Below are positions 1 through 10,639 of a stretch of 64,000 nucleotides of DNA, piece by piece. Origin of the DNA: Leishmania infantum JPCM5. Its lineage: Eukaryota; Euglenozoa; Kinetoplastea; Trypanosomatida; Trypanosomatidae. Numbering within the stretch: position 1 is the stretch's first letter; each line of letters begins with the position of its first letter. The stretch is taken from the NCBI RefSeq assembly GCF_000002875.2, contig NC_009411.2:62001-126000 (forward strand), written 5' to 3'. The notes beneath the pieces were generated by a model. The model saw only the letters and a list, made by a program, of their open reading frames with translations, searched no databases and was not told where the DNA came from. The position numbers and the translations under genes are program-made.

Positions 1-1455
1 GTCGTGTTGGTCAGGGTCAGCGCAGCCCTCTGAAGTGCGCGCGTGTTTGCTTCTGTATCGCTGTGAAGGGTACGGTGTTTGCGGATCGATTTGGCAACCA
101 CGTAGCGGTACAGTTTCCATATCGCTTTTTGGAAGGAACATGTTTGGGCTCCAGTTATCACTTGTGGCGTCGAGCCCTACCCCTACTCAAGGTGGGCAGC
201 GAACTTGATCACTAAGTGGTCACCCGGCGCCATTGTGACGGTTCCGCAATCCTAGATGACGCGGTCGAGAGCCAAGGTGGCGTCGTCATGGTCCCATCTG
301 CGCTGTGCCGTGCCGAGGTGTTATTGTTGCCTGCGCGCGTCAAGAATTTTCCCTTGAGCCAGTCGTTTAGAATGGCCCCAGCCTACTCGTGTCGTCATTT
401 CGTATCCCACACCGGGTGGTGCGAGTTGGCTTTCATTCCAAGACGGTGAGGGATGAGTGCGGTGTCGCTTGGTACCTGGATCAAGAGAACTTTCCACGTC
501 ACCAGGTCATTCTTTGGCGTGTAGCCGGACGTGAGGCACGCTCGTCTAGTAGTGTCATTGCAGTAACGCCAGGCCACGACTGCTGCAGTTTCGCCCTTGG
601 GAACGGGGGAGTGGACCCACACGCCTATAAGCATGTCCTGTTGCCTTTGCAGGGAGACGCCAGCGCCGTACCTCTTTTCTCTTGCAACGCGAGAACGCTG
701 AAAGCAATGGGGACAAAATGCCCTACACGCCTGTTGAGGTGAAATTGATCTCTTGCCGAATACAGACTCGTGTAGCGGGAAGACGAGCAGAATAACTTGA
801 AACGCTCATGCACGTATGGCGTGCGCCTTCGATTACGGCCATCGCTTACGATGGTATTCTTCGTCTCGATTGAACCACGGAGCAGGATTGACAAAAAAAG
901 GGAAAAGCGTGAAGAGCAGAGGAAGAGATGCAGTGTGCGCAAGTGTGGCGCGGGTGTCGGTGAGTGCAGCAGAAATGCAGCGCAGCACGTCAAGCACACA
1001 AACAGAGAGAGGATATGTACTGCTGCCCAGCACTTGAGCCTCCTCTTCGGTGGTGGGAGAGTGTGTTCGCAAGTCGAGGCATAGCGCTCTTATTGCACAT
1101 CACAGAGGCAGTGCGGCTCACTAAACCTTTTTCTTCACGCCGCCAGCCCTCCCCCCCCCCGATCCCGCTCCCTCCTTCTCCAGCCACGGCATAGTTTCTT
1201 TTATCGGAGTCGCACAGTAAGCGTTCTAGAGTGCGCATGTCAGCTGTAGTACGCCTTTTCCTTTCCTCGGCAACCAGTTCAATCAGCTCACTTGACTTTT
1301 TCAAGGAATGCGGAGTAATCGTGCACCGCGTGCGGCATCGCAGGATAGAGCAAATGAGTCGCTGCTGCACACAGACAGCTCCCCGCCCTCATTCGCACTC
1401 TATGCAAGAGTACCACTCCTATGTGGATTCAAGGTCGCCTCTACAGGGTACAAAT
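1..1455. other. Intergenic, 3' side of FEN1
   Basis: No coding region could be supported. All short open frames here lack family features and overlap one another. Because FEN1 is read leftward, this is its presumed 3' UTR and downstream intergenic sequence. A C-rich run lies at about 1147-1160. If another minus-strand gene follows, its start is outside the window or too close to the edge to see. Confidence 0.6.
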
Positions 1456-2643
1456 CTACTTCTTCACAGCTTTTTTGTGGCCGCTCGTTGCCTTTCGTAG
1501 AGTTCCGGAGACATGCACATATTTTCCATCCCGCGGCCTCTTTGTTCCAGCGAGCGGCGCACGCGCAGCGGCTGTCTGCTGAGGTACCTTGGTGACCGTG
1601 AAGAAACTGTCCAGCCGTCCCTGCGTTTTCCTGGTGAGGGCAGCCCTCAGCCGCGCGATGCCCTTGTTGACGCGATCTGGGTTGAACAGCTTCTCCTTCA
1701 CAAGAAACTGAATCAGCCCAACCTCGTCTGGCTCCGAAAATTGAATGTTGATCTCTTCCGCGGGAGTCACCTCCGGATTCTGGAAGAAGGCGCGGGCCTC
1801 CTTGTAATAAAAGTCGGCAGGCACGGGGTGCTTCGTGGTGTCAAGGGACTCTAGAAATGACTCGATGCTGCCATAGCGTTGAATGCCCTCCCACGCCTTT
1901 TGCGGCCCGATCCCGGGAACCTTGGGGACGTAGTCGCAGCCGAGAAGAATGCAAAGATCAACGAACTGGCCCATGGACAGACCCGTTATTTGCAGCACCT
2001 CGTCGAGGTGGATTTCTGCAATGGGTCGCTTCTTGGCGTCGCTGATGTTCAGATGGCGGAGCATGACTGTGGAGCCAAACGTCAAGGCGTCCATATCCTC
2101 CGTGCCCACCGCCCAAGCCTTGCCCTTCTTCACCAGCTCTGCGCACTGAGCCTCGGCTTCCGAAGGCGCTTGGATCACAGGAATCCCCATGAGCCGTAGA
2201 AGCTTCTTGCTCTCGTCAATCTGATCTCGACTCACGCGCACAGTTCGCTTACTCATCTTCTCCATCATTTCGTCGTCGCCAGCATCTTTCGCTTTCTCAA
2301 ACTCCCTCTCTGCCTCAGCAGCCTTCTGACGGCGCATCTCCAGCTCGTCAGCCTTTAATTTCGGAGGCTTTCCATCAAAAACGTAGATGGGCTTGATCCC
2401 CTCATCGATCATGCGGAGAGTTCTGGCAAAGAGCCCGTTGAGGTGTGATGTCACGTCACCCTTTTCGTTTGTGAGCTCCAATCCCTGCCCGTCCTGGAAC
2501 CCCTTCATGGCAATGATGAACTGGTAAATGCTCATGGAGGCGTCGATGGCGATGCGACGCCCAAAGAAGTTCTTCAGCTCTTGCTCCCGGATGGCATTTG
2601 GGGACTTGTCGTAGAGCAGCTTTGACAAACCTAAGATTCCCAT
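1456..2643 (-). CDS. FEN1: Flap endonuclease 1 (FEN1)
   Basis: Structure-specific nuclease that removes 5' flaps during Okazaki-fragment maturation and long-patch base-excision repair in the nucleus. The 395-residue protein starts at ATG with the MGILGL N-terminus whose amine sits near the active site. The XPG-N domain covers about residues 1-108 and the XPG-I domain about 146-235. The metal-binding acids of the family are visible at D34, D90, E162/E164 (PSEAEAQ), D183/D185 (TEDMDA) and D237 (GCDY), followed by a helix-hairpin-helix (PGIGPQKA). A PCNA-interacting box QGRLDSFF lies at 341-348, then a basic tail. Length and domain order are normal for the family. It is the last gene of the minus-strand array seen here; identification is secure. 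Confidence 0.98.
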   Translation of the reverse strand: MGILGLSKLLYDKSPNAIREQELKNFFGRRIAIDASMSIYQFIIAMKGFQDGQGLELTNEKGDVTSHLNGLFARTLRMIDEGIKPIYVFDGKPPKLKADELEMRRQKAAEAEREFEKAKDAGDDEMMEKMSKRTVRVSRDQIDESKKLLRLMGIPVIQAPSEAEAQCAELVKKGKAWAVGTEDMDALTFGSTVMLRHLNISDAKKRPIAEIHLDEVLQITGLSMGQFVDLCILLGCDYVPKVPGIGPQKAWEGIQRYGSIESFLESLDTTKHPVPADFYYKEARAFFQNPEVTPAEEINIQFSEPDEVGLIQFLVKEKLFNPDRVNKGIARLRAALTRKTQGRLDSFFTVTKVPQQTAAARAPLAGTKRPRDGKYVHVSGTLRKATSGHKKAVKK

Positions 2644-3286
2644 CGTCTAAAACTGCAACGCGCCGCTCAGCCGTACATGTACTCCCCCTCCTACCGAAGA
2701 GCAAGAACGAGTTGGGCAGCTTTGGTTTTCTCCGAAACAGGCAGCCAGTGACGCCGTCCCGTCACCGGTAAACCAGTGTTCTTGGCGTGCCTCAAGGATG
2801 CAATGTTCTCCCGCTTGCCGTCGTTGTTCGCTACGAGATGCACACTGCGAGCAAGTCGCAAGTAACTCCGTGCGAATTCGTTCAGTGAGAACAGGGCACA
2901 AGAGAAGAGCGATCTGCGCGGCCACGGGGCGCACACAAATGCGAATGATACAGAGAGAGGGGGGATGCTGTCAGAGGAAGTGCTTAGAGGTCTCCCATGG
3001 AAGGGGAAAGACGGGGGAGACATGCAGCTCTGACCTTGCTGCTTGCGAACAAAGGCGGAATGGTGTCGATTGCCTTGGCACCACAGACGCAAGCAAAACC
3101 GCGGCAACTATACAAGTAGTATTTGTGCTCTTGCGGCGTGTCGCCTGAGGGTGAGATGATGAACTTTTTGTTTCTCCCTTTGGTTGTGTTTTGGCGCCGT
3201 GTTTCTTGACTCCGCAACGGTGGGTGCTATCTTGCTCACCACAGAAGGTGCAGACTACCTCGAATAGAAAGCACCGCTGTCGTGCC
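2644..3286. other. Intergenic, FEN1 5' flank
   Basis: Holds the FEN1 5' flank. On the minus strand a pyrimidine-rich stretch (complement of about 2697-2712) followed by AG dinucleotides is a plausible splice-leader acceptor region. The rest is presumed 3' UTR of the next minus-strand gene. No further gene seen. Confidence 0.5.
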
Positions 3287-4273
3287 TCATCGCATCAGCA
3301 CAGCAACAGAGATGATCACAACTATCAGACCGAGGAGGAGAAAGTGAGGCAACTGAGCAGGCGACGTCTTCGCTGCCTCCGCTGCAGATGTTTTGCTCTT
3401 CCTGCAGGGTTGGAAGAGTGGTTTTATACCGCGAACATCACCGCGTGAGACTCTTTGTCCGGTTGCATCCTCCATCATCTCCAACACCACTGCCCACTCG
3501 TCGTCTGTGACGGTATCTGTGCTGTCAAGGGCGTCGGCATCGCACTCGAGACGGCAGCAGTAGGATAAGTGAGCGTTGTGAGAGTTGAGCTCGATGAGGC
3601 GCGTAGTCCTGGACGTCCAAGCGGCCTTCAGCTGGCGGAAGAGAGTCTCGTAAAGCCCGCTAGCGCTCATGAGCGAAGGGACCATAACGACATGAATGCG
3701 AAGAGTGTTCGGCACCACACCACTCTGGATTAGCTCGATTTTGCTCGAAGACGAGGGTGCACGCGCCGTCAACGGAGCGTAGCTCTCGCCGTCCACTACC
3801 TGCGGAAGTGCATTGGAGCAGGAGATCAGTAAAGGCAAGGTGCTGTTGTACGTGTGCAAGGCACAACGAGCCTCAACGAAGGCGATATCGCTTTCCGAAA
3901 CCTCCACTTTTTTCGCAGGCGCACCAAACATGCGGCAAGCGGGCGGGAGGTGTCTTTTTCCGTTGGGCACGACAGCCTCGATGAGCTCCTTCCTCTTCAA
4001 ATCAGGCAGCTCCGCTGCCAGAGATGTCAGTGCAGCCGTGCCGCCCGCAAAGCCCAACACCTCGATGCCGAACGGGAGTACGTTCTCCAGACTTTCTATC
4101 TGCTCTTCGGCCACACTAGGATCGTCGCACTGCACATAGCCAGCTAGCACGCACACGGTGCAAGGTGCCTCATGTGCAGAGGAGGAGACGCAAGAGCGCT
4201 GCCCAATGAGTATCGAAACACCATCATGAGTCGGTGTCGCCGGCAGTGAAGTGGAGATGTGTAGTCGCCACAT
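3287..4273 (-). CDS. ODR4-like tail-anchored membrane protein (tentative)
   Basis: A 328-residue protein from the first ATG (MWRLHIS). A longer open frame to 4363 begins at TTG and lies upstream of the probable splice acceptor at 4303-4304, so the shorter start is preferred. The N-terminal part has a GVSILIGQRS segment and an LPFGIEVLGFAGG segment, which resemble the ILIG and LPGGLxVLGxF stretches of the ODR4/UFSP2 N-terminal MPN-like fold. The last ~20 residues are a single hydrophobic helix (LLLGLIVVIISVAVLM) ending at the C-terminus, as in ODR4, which holds the UFM1 protease UFSP2 at the ER. The function is inferred from this architecture and weak motif likeness only. An unrelated tail-anchored protein is the alternative. 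Confidence 0.55.
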   Translation of the reverse strand: MWRLHISTSLPATPTHDGVSILIGQRSCVSSSAHEAPCTVCVLAGYVQCDDPSVAEEQIESLENVLPFGIEVLGFAGGTAALTSLAAELPDLKRKELIEAVVPNGKRHLPPACRMFGAPAKKVEVSESDIAFVEARCALHTYNSTLPLLISCSNALPQVVDGESYAPLTARAPSSSSKIELIQSGVVPNTLRIHVVMVPSLMSASGLYETLFRQLKAAWTSRTTRLIELNSHNAHLSYCCRLECDADALDSTDTVTDDEWAVVLEMMEDATGQRVSRGDVRGIKPLFQPCRKSKTSAAEAAKTSPAQLPHFLLLGLIVVIISVAVLMR

Positions 4274-6471
4274 GCGATATTTTTTGAATGCAGGCGCAGT
4301 TGCTGTGAGAAGCACCGGTGAAAAGTAACATGGATGGAGGAAAGAAGGAGCCAGTAACGCCAAGGAAGAAGCAACGGCAGAAATTGTCTTTGGTGACTTT
4401 ACGCAGGGAAGGCATCGTGGCGGCCCAGCTGACCCCCAGAACGAGTGCGCATTAAGAGCTTCTCAGCGAGGTTCCGGTGCAGTGAATGGATAATTCACCT
4501 TAGGAAAAGGAACGCCGCTCCCCTGGGGTAGGGTGGCGTTGTTAAACTACTGTGAGAACGGCACACTTTTACTTTTCTCTCGGATATGTGTGATTTCTTT
4601 GTCGCTGAGTGGGATAGGGGCACGTGTGTGTGTATTCGCTATTTCGACAATAAGCCAGATAAAAAATACACAAGAAAACGAATGGGGGAGGAAAATTTGT
4701 GCATACACACACGTTCGTACGCAGGACGGTACACACCCGCGCTACGGACAAGCGAGACAACACACGAGAGCACAAACAACAGAACCAACCGAGAAAAAAA
4801 GAGGAAATGTGGCATGTAAACGAGAGCATCTATGATCTCAGAATGAAGCACGGGAATGTGAGAAGAGGATGAAGAAGGCAAAGAATGGAGTGAGGGCAGC
4901 TCGTGCTGTGGCGGTGCTTGAGAAAGAAGCGCGACGCTGGACAAGCTGAGCACGTGCAAAGCGGCCCAAGCACAAAACTGTTGTCTGCAAGTGGCATGCA
5001 TGCAAGCACGGCTATCCAACTTCCGACTGTCAGCGACCTCGCCTTTGGTGTTTCTTTTTTCCGTGTTCTGCACACACACACATAGCCCTTCATCTGCCCA
5101 CATCGACAAATCACAAGTCGACCTCCCTCTTGTTTCGAGCGCCCCCCCCGCCCCTCGTCAGTGAAGAGAAAGGAGGGAAGGGAGAAGGGGAGAGGAAGCA
5201 GAGAAGGGGGGAGAGACACGTAGCAAGTCGGACACCCATCAAAGCCACTATGCGAATGACGAAAACATATATATATTAAACAGACAGCGAAAAACAAGAT
5301 GAATGAATGAGCACGGGGTTGTTATACATGTCAGTCGTGGCCTTTACGAGCTGAAAAGTCGAGTAAATCCTCTGTGGTGACCCGAACTAAAAGAAACGTG
5401 GCCAGTGTTGTCCTTGATCTCTCGCAGCTTTCCTTCCTACACCTCGGAAAAGCATAAGCAATCGGTGCTCGCCTGTCCACACCACAGCAAAGAAAAGATT
5501 TCAAGAGACAGGCGTACGGAAAAAGGATGAGCAGAGGGCGGATGGGGTGGCAAAGGGAAACAGAGCATTACAAGCGAAGACGCACGCACACCAACGCAGA
5601 CAGCGGCACAGAGAGAGGGAGAGAGCGGAAGAAGGGAAGAACCGAACCGCACAATATGCAAAGGGAAGAGCAATCAAGAACATTCGGGAAAAGGGTGCAT
5701 AACGAGGTAGGTGCGGCAGGGCACCACCGTCATCTTTTTCTTCTCTCTCGCTTCATTTGTGTGAGGGGATAGCGCCTCCTTAGATGGGTTTGCTAGCAGG
5801 GGAAAGAGGGCACGTTGCCGCTGCTAGCAGAGTCGGCTCCGGGACTCGTGTGCATTTGGGGACTTTCCTTCTGGAACTCACACAGCACGCGCACACACGT
5901 GTATGCACAAAGCTATATCGGCATGCACCGTCAGAGGTCACGGATACACGAGAAAACACGAGGCGAGGGGGGGGGAAGAGGGACGCAAAAGGAGCATGAA
6001 CATCTAAAGAACTGGAAACACGCGCACACACAGATACACAACAACCCACCACTGTCGGGCATACGCAGGGCCCCCTCCAGTCTGGTTTAAATCCGAAGAC
6101 CGTGGAGAAAGGCAAGAGGCACTCATTAGCCTGGTGCCGCAGAGTTGCGTTTGCTTTGTGTGTGTGTGTGTGCCCTTTGCAAGAGCGAGTGTTAGTGCAC
6201 TCATGCGACCAGGCCAGGCTGCCGAGGAACACTCGCAAAAGCCGCTGGCATGGACACGCAAAACAAGTGCACTCCCAAAAGCACTTGATGCACGAGTGTG
6301 GGCACACAACGCAAAGGTGATCAACGAGGTACAGTCGCTGATTCGACACGCAGTAAGGGCCAAATGCGTTCCAGCGAAAACGAGATCGTGCTTCGTTAGT
6401 TCGCACCCACCGACGGCTTCCAGTACACAGCCTCCTCGTGCACCGTGCCGCCACTCCCTCTACGTCAATGC
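4274..6471. other. Long intergenic / 3' UTR region
   Basis: About 2.2 kb without a credible gene. It should contain the 3' UTR of the 1106-residue gene and the 5' flank of the ODR4-like gene. Low-complexity stretches include an AT run near 5265-5278 and a (GT)n tract near 6158-6172. Overlapping frames up to 236 codons are rich in Cys, His, Val and Arg from GT/CA-type sequence and have no domain. Confidence 0.6.
4303..4350 (-). promoter_or_regulatory. Probable splice-leader acceptor for the ODR4-like gene
   Basis: Read on the minus strand, a pyrimidine tract (complement of 4336-4350) precedes CTTCTCACAG, whose AG is at 4303-4304, about 30 nt before the ATG at 4273. This is the usual trypanosomatid layout and supports the shorter start. 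Confidence 0.5.
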
Positions 6472-9400
6472 TCACACTGAGGATATGCACTGGATATCGT
6501 CACATAACTTGGCGGCTACCATGGTAACGTGGGGGATTGCCTCCGTTGACCGACGGAGAGCGCTGGACGGAGGTGTTGGTGAGCTGGAGACCGTGTCTGG
6601 AATAAAGGAAGCGTCGACGCTCGGCATGATAACCTCCTTACGACTCTTCGCAGACGACCTCAGAGACGAGTTTGGCGGGTCGGTGTAGCGCAAAGAACCT
6701 CGCCCACTGCCCTTCAACAGAGGCAATCGCCTCGCTGGCCCCGTGTGGACCTTTGACAGACGGGCATTCGAGAAAGAGCCGCTCACAGGCGCTGTTGCGG
6801 CGAGCAAATCCGGTGCATTCTCGACGATCTCACCTACTAGGTTCTCCGGAATGGCCGAGACACTCAGCTCCTTGCTCATGTGAAGTCGCGGTCGGCGCTT
6901 CCGGGCGGTGGATGAGAAGTCACACGTCATGCACGACACCTTCTGAGCCCTGGCTGGAATGGCCTGACGATTGACGCGCCTGGCACTCGCCTCTTCAGGG
7001 ATAGGGGTGCTTGCCGCAGAGGAAGTGTACAGGATGTGTGTCTCATCTGGCCGTTCGACGATCTCGCCGCTCTTCAGCTCGCCAATCATCGAGGTGTGTG
7101 CGCTGCGGGTGCGATGCACGTTCACCCGCCGTCCCTTAGCCGTCGCAGCGTTGGAGTGTTGAGCATCGTCAAGCTTGCCGGCCTCTCCCGTCTCTGGTTT
7201 GCTGTAGTCCAAAGCACGCCCGTTACCCTCGTCAGCAGGCCTGCGTCGACGCAGAAGCTTTTGCGTTCTCTTAGGTGGCGAAGTATCGTGCTGAAGCTCG
7301 ACGCCCTTTAGCTCAGTGGCGCTCTCATCGTGAATCTCACACACCTCGTCTAAGTATACCTCGATGAAACTGCACGACTTGTTGTTCACCTTCGGACGGC
7401 GCTTCTTCTTCGTGGCGGAGTGTGCCTTGCCCTGAAGAGCGGTGTTGTTGTCGTCCAGACCACTGGCCACCTCGTTCGAGGGCTGATCAAACTGGGCGTT
7501 GTCGCCGGGGAGCTTGGTATGCGACCGCCGTGACTTTGCTTTCCTGGCAGGTGCCAGAGTGGCCGGTGGCACGCCTCTCGTATTCAATGGCGAGGGCTCC
7601 TCCAACACCTCGTCAGCTTCTAGATCGGGGAGGCTAGTGATGGAGAGGCTGCGGCAGAGTTTGTGAGGTGCGCGTCGGCGGCCGGCCTTGCGCTTGGTGC
7701 CTATTAACTCGTTCTCTTCTTGAATCACGCCAGGCTCCTCCGTGGGAACGCTACTAAAAGAGATGTTGTTGGCCTGCCGGTAGTTTCGGGTGCGCCGCTC
7801 AGGCTTCTTCGCCCCGGCAGGACGGGATGGCATGCGCGAAAGGCATCGTGACGTTGTGACAGCCTCCAAGAGTGGTGATTCGCGGCTCTCTGGGAGCTCC
7901 TGATTATCGTCGATGATCTCACCGGGAGGAGTGTCATCATCCACCTTTGAGATAGAAACGCTGCGGTCACCTCGGATTCGCGAGCGACGCACTTTCTTCG
8001 CAGGGGCCGACAGGGCGGTGCTCTCCTTTGCGGCGTACTTTGGCTGCTTCAACGACATTACCCTCGCGCCCACTTGCATGACCTGGCTGCTCGAGGCCGA
8101 CAGGTTGCCCTCCTTTGTCTTCAACTTTTTGCTCGGGTTCGACATTATGAAGCTGTCCTTCAGTTTCTTCTGCGTGCCAGCTGGAGCAGACAGCTTTGTG
8201 ACCTTCACTCTCTGCGAGCCTTGGGCTCTTGTGGAGGCCCTCTCATACATCTTCAGCATCTGCGTTTTTACAGAAATCACCTTTTCAGGTGGCAGTGACA
8301 TAATAGCCGCCTTGATCTGTTCATCCAGCGCCGGTTGAGTAGCCATCACATTCTCGCCCGGCTTCTGTTCGAGCGCCTCCATCGCCTCCATGCACGCGCG
8401 AATCTGCTGCAGTGGTTCCAACTCACGACTGAAATTGCGGTCATTCCAGTCCAGTTTGTCAAACTCGCACAGCTTCACAGTCTGGCCTGATCCCTTCAAG
8501 CGTGCTACCAAGTGACGAATAGCATCGCCGTTGGATGGACTGCTCGACATGGCGCGGTTCTTCACTGCGCGCATCGCTGCTGCGACAGCCTCTTCTGAGG
8601 GTAGCGACATTATCGCCTTCTTGATCTTGTTATCCAACACAGATGCGCCACTCATCGTGCCCTCAGCAGGCTTTTCCTTGGCTACTTCCTTCGCCTCCAT
8701 GTACGCACGGATCGGCTTCAGCAAAGCGAGTACCATGTCAAAATCGCGATTGCTCCAGTCCACCTCCTCAAAGGCACGCAGCGGCACTTCCGTGTTGGGA
8801 TCTTTCAGGCGCCGCACGAGGTTCGCAATTGCCTCCGCCTTCTCCATCTCTGCTTCCCCACCTCTGTGCAACCGAATCCTAGGTTTTGATGGTCTAATTG
8901 GACAACTCTTGATAGCCTTCACCTTAGCGGCGATAGCATTATCCGGTGGAAGAGACTGAACAGCCTCCTTGACCGCATGGTTGTGCTTCGTGTTTTCCAT
9001 AATGGGATTGCTCGCCTTCTCCTCGAGGAGCGCCTTGATCTCCTTGAGTGGTCCAAGTTCCTCTTTGAAGTTCTCATCGCTGAAGTCGACGAAGTCAAAC
9101 GCCTCCAATGAAACCTCATCCGAGGGGTTGCGCAAGCGCTTGATCAACGTGTAGATGAGCTGAGCATTCAACGGGGCTTCCTCTTCATCGGGAAGCGAGA
9201 CGGACAACTCGGTATCCAATATCTCGTATGTAGATTGCTTTACCTTTCCAATATTGTGAGTCTTCTTCCGTCTCTCAAACGCGATCGGAAGAGCACCGGA
9301 ATTCGTCGAGGAAGTACCATCCTCATCTTTGTGATGGCTACTTACGGAAGACTTCACCTCAACCCGATTCACGTCCTTGGCGCCAGGGCCGCATTGCCGG

Positions 9401-9792
9401 CGTGTTCGGCTACGCTCAAGAAAAACCTCAAGTGGTGCATCTGAGAAAGAAAGGCTTTCCTGCCTCTCCTCCACCTCCAGTGCACCCAATGGAACTTTCG
9501 AGTAAGCTGGTGCGCCAGCACGGCGTCTGGGGTTGCTGCTGATGTACTCGAATGTCAACGGAACGTAATCTTCGCTATTGTCCGAGAGCAAGTCCGATGC
9601 CTCCGTCTCCTCGTAGGACGACGTCTCGTATTCATCATCACTGACTCGTCCCGCACGTCGAGAAGCACCGCCAGCCACGAAGTGCATCCGTAGAGCACTT
9701 TCATCACTCGAATCCGAAAGTGATGGGGACAAGGCTTTCCGGACACCACGCGCCGGTACAGCCCTTTCGGTGGATCTCGCTCTCTGCTGCAT
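6472..9792 (-). CDS. 1106-aa basic protein: three ~105-aa tandem repeats plus iterated S-phi-S linear motifs
   Basis: No known family is recognised. The ATG at 9792 (MQQRARS) is chosen because the three codons before it start with TTG. Residues ~210-520 hold three tandem repeats of about 105 residues. Each has a helix of the type LVxRLK, then (F/L)xxVDWSxxxF, ExxPLxxIxAxMEA, and ends with (A/V)xMSLPPE; the VDFS/VDWS/LDWN cores fall near 9086, 8754 and 8446. Residues ~110-200 and ~600-1000 carry about eight short units of basic patch, S-phi-S-phi, then an acidic run often written GEIVE or GEIID (for example near 6811-6870, 7046-7110, 7598-7655 and 7911-7970). Lys/Arg-rich patches suggest a nuclear location. 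Many S/T sites in charged context suggest phosphorylation. Related motifs occur in the 610-aa protein at 60167-61999. Confidence 0.88.
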   Translation of the reverse strand: MQQRARSTERAVPARGVRKALSPSLSDSSDESALRMHFVAGGASRRAGRVSDDEYETSSYEETEASDLLSDNSEDYVPLTFEYISSNPRRRAGAPAYSKVPLGALEVEERQESLSFSDAPLEVFLERSRTRRQCGPGAKDVNRVEVKSSVSSHHKDEDGTSSTNSGALPIAFERRKKTHNIGKVKQSTYEILDTELSVSLPDEEEAPLNAQLIYTLIKRLRNPSDEVSLEAFDFVDFSDENFKEELGPLKEIKALLEEKASNPIMENTKHNHAVKEAVQSLPPDNAIAAKVKAIKSCPIRPSKPRIRLHRGGEAEMEKAEAIANLVRRLKDPNTEVPLRAFEEVDWSNRDFDMVLALLKPIRAYMEAKEVAKEKPAEGTMSGASVLDNKIKKAIMSLPSEEAVAAAMRAVKNRAMSSSPSNGDAIRHLVARLKGSGQTVKLCEFDKLDWNDRNFSRELEPLQQIRACMEAMEALEQKPGENVMATQPALDEQIKAAIMSLPPEKVISVKTQMLKMYERASTRAQGSQRVKVTKLSAPAGTQKKLKDSFIMSNPSKKLKTKEGNLSASSSQVMQVGARVMSLKQPKYAAKESTALSAPAKKVRRSRIRGDRSVSISKVDDDTPPGEIIDDNQELPESRESPLLEAVTTSRCLSRMPSRPAGAKKPERRTRNYRQANNISFSSVPTEEPGVIQEENELIGTKRKAGRRRAPHKLCRSLSITSLPDLEADEVLEEPSPLNTRGVPPATLAPARKAKSRRSHTKLPGDNAQFDQPSNEVASGLDDNNTALQGKAHSATKKKRRPKVNNKSCSFIEVYLDEVCEIHDESATELKGVELQHDTSPPKRTQKLLRRRRPADEGNGRALDYSKPETGEAGKLDDAQHSNAATAKGRRVNVHRTRSAHTSMIGELKSGEIVERPDETHILYTSSAASTPIPEEASARRVNRQAIPARAQKVSCMTCDFSSTARKRRPRLHMSKELSVSAIPENLVGEIVENAPDLLAATAPVSGSFSNARLSKVHTGPARRLPLLKGSGRGSLRYTDPPNSSLRSSAKSRKEVIMPSVDASFIPDTVSSSPTPPSSALRRSTEAIPHVTMVAAKLCDDIQCISSV
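8240..9165 (-). repeat. Three tandem ~105-residue protein repeats within the 1106-aa gene
   Basis: Coding repeat with units at roughly 8890-9165, 8530-8835 and 8240-8526 read on the minus strand. They share LxxRL, FxxVDWS, PLxxI, MEA and AIMSLPPE blocks at matching positions. Spacing between the DWS cores is about 111 and 103 residues. The repeats are diverged, so the duplication is old. Confidence 0.8.
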
Positions 9793-10639
9793 GGAGGCCA
9801 ATTTGTAGGAAGTACTATCCGAGAAAGAGTCTTCTTACTACTCCTTCAAGTGGGAAAAAGCAATAGCGCGAGAGTGCTGAGTAGTTACGGAAGCGAAGGA
9901 GCAGAGCAGATTGTGAAGCGGGAAGGAAAACAGACAGCATGCTGAGCAATCAATTTGAAAAAGCGAATAGCATTCAAGATGTTCTTTCCGCAAAAGCGTG
10001 AACATTTTTACAACATCGATCGACCCTTCGTTACTCGCTCTCCAAACATAGAGTCGGAAGAGTGGCTGCTGCTTCGCAGATATAACAGGAAAAGAGAGAC
10101 GATGCTCATATTCCTGTGTATTGTCTGATGAAGAGGCTTACTCTCAGTGAGGCTACAAGCTATCCGGTGTGTTTCAACACGGAGACAGTGGTATCATTGC
10201 TTACCAGAGAACAAGTAGAAAAAAAAAAGACACAAGAAAGCGCCTCCTGCTCCACATGAGGGCACACAAGAGAACGTCATGTCCAAAATAGGTGCTCACT
10301 ATCGTCTCCTCACTGCCCACCTTGGGCAACAAAGAAAAAGTGAGACGATATCTGAGTGCAGTACACCAACGCTGAAGAGCAGGGGCGAAAATTGCTTTCA
10401 CGCGCACACGGCACTTCTGCTTACCTCACTCGGAGAACGCTAATGGTGGCACAACAAGGACCTATTTCGACTAAAAAATCCTAAGAGAAATAATTGTGTA
10501 CACGTCTCATGACACACGTCTTATGTACTGTTCCCCTTTGGAATCAAGATGCTAAGAACAGCTTTCACTCGATGATTCCACTACCGATTGGGCAAGAGAA
10601 TATAGCGCTGGTTTAACAAAAACAGTTTGCCTCCACCAC
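9793..10639. other. Intergenic between ACP and the 1106-aa gene
   Basis: About 850 bp, more A/T-rich than the coding sequence around it. It is the presumed ACP 3' UTR and 5' flank of the 1106-residue gene. No gene, RNA or repeat could be supported. Confidence 0.55.

Noticed and set aside
5780..6490. 236-codon minus-strand frame
   Set aside because: Opens with GTG, overlaps the end of the 1106-residue gene and consists of CA/GT-repeat translation.
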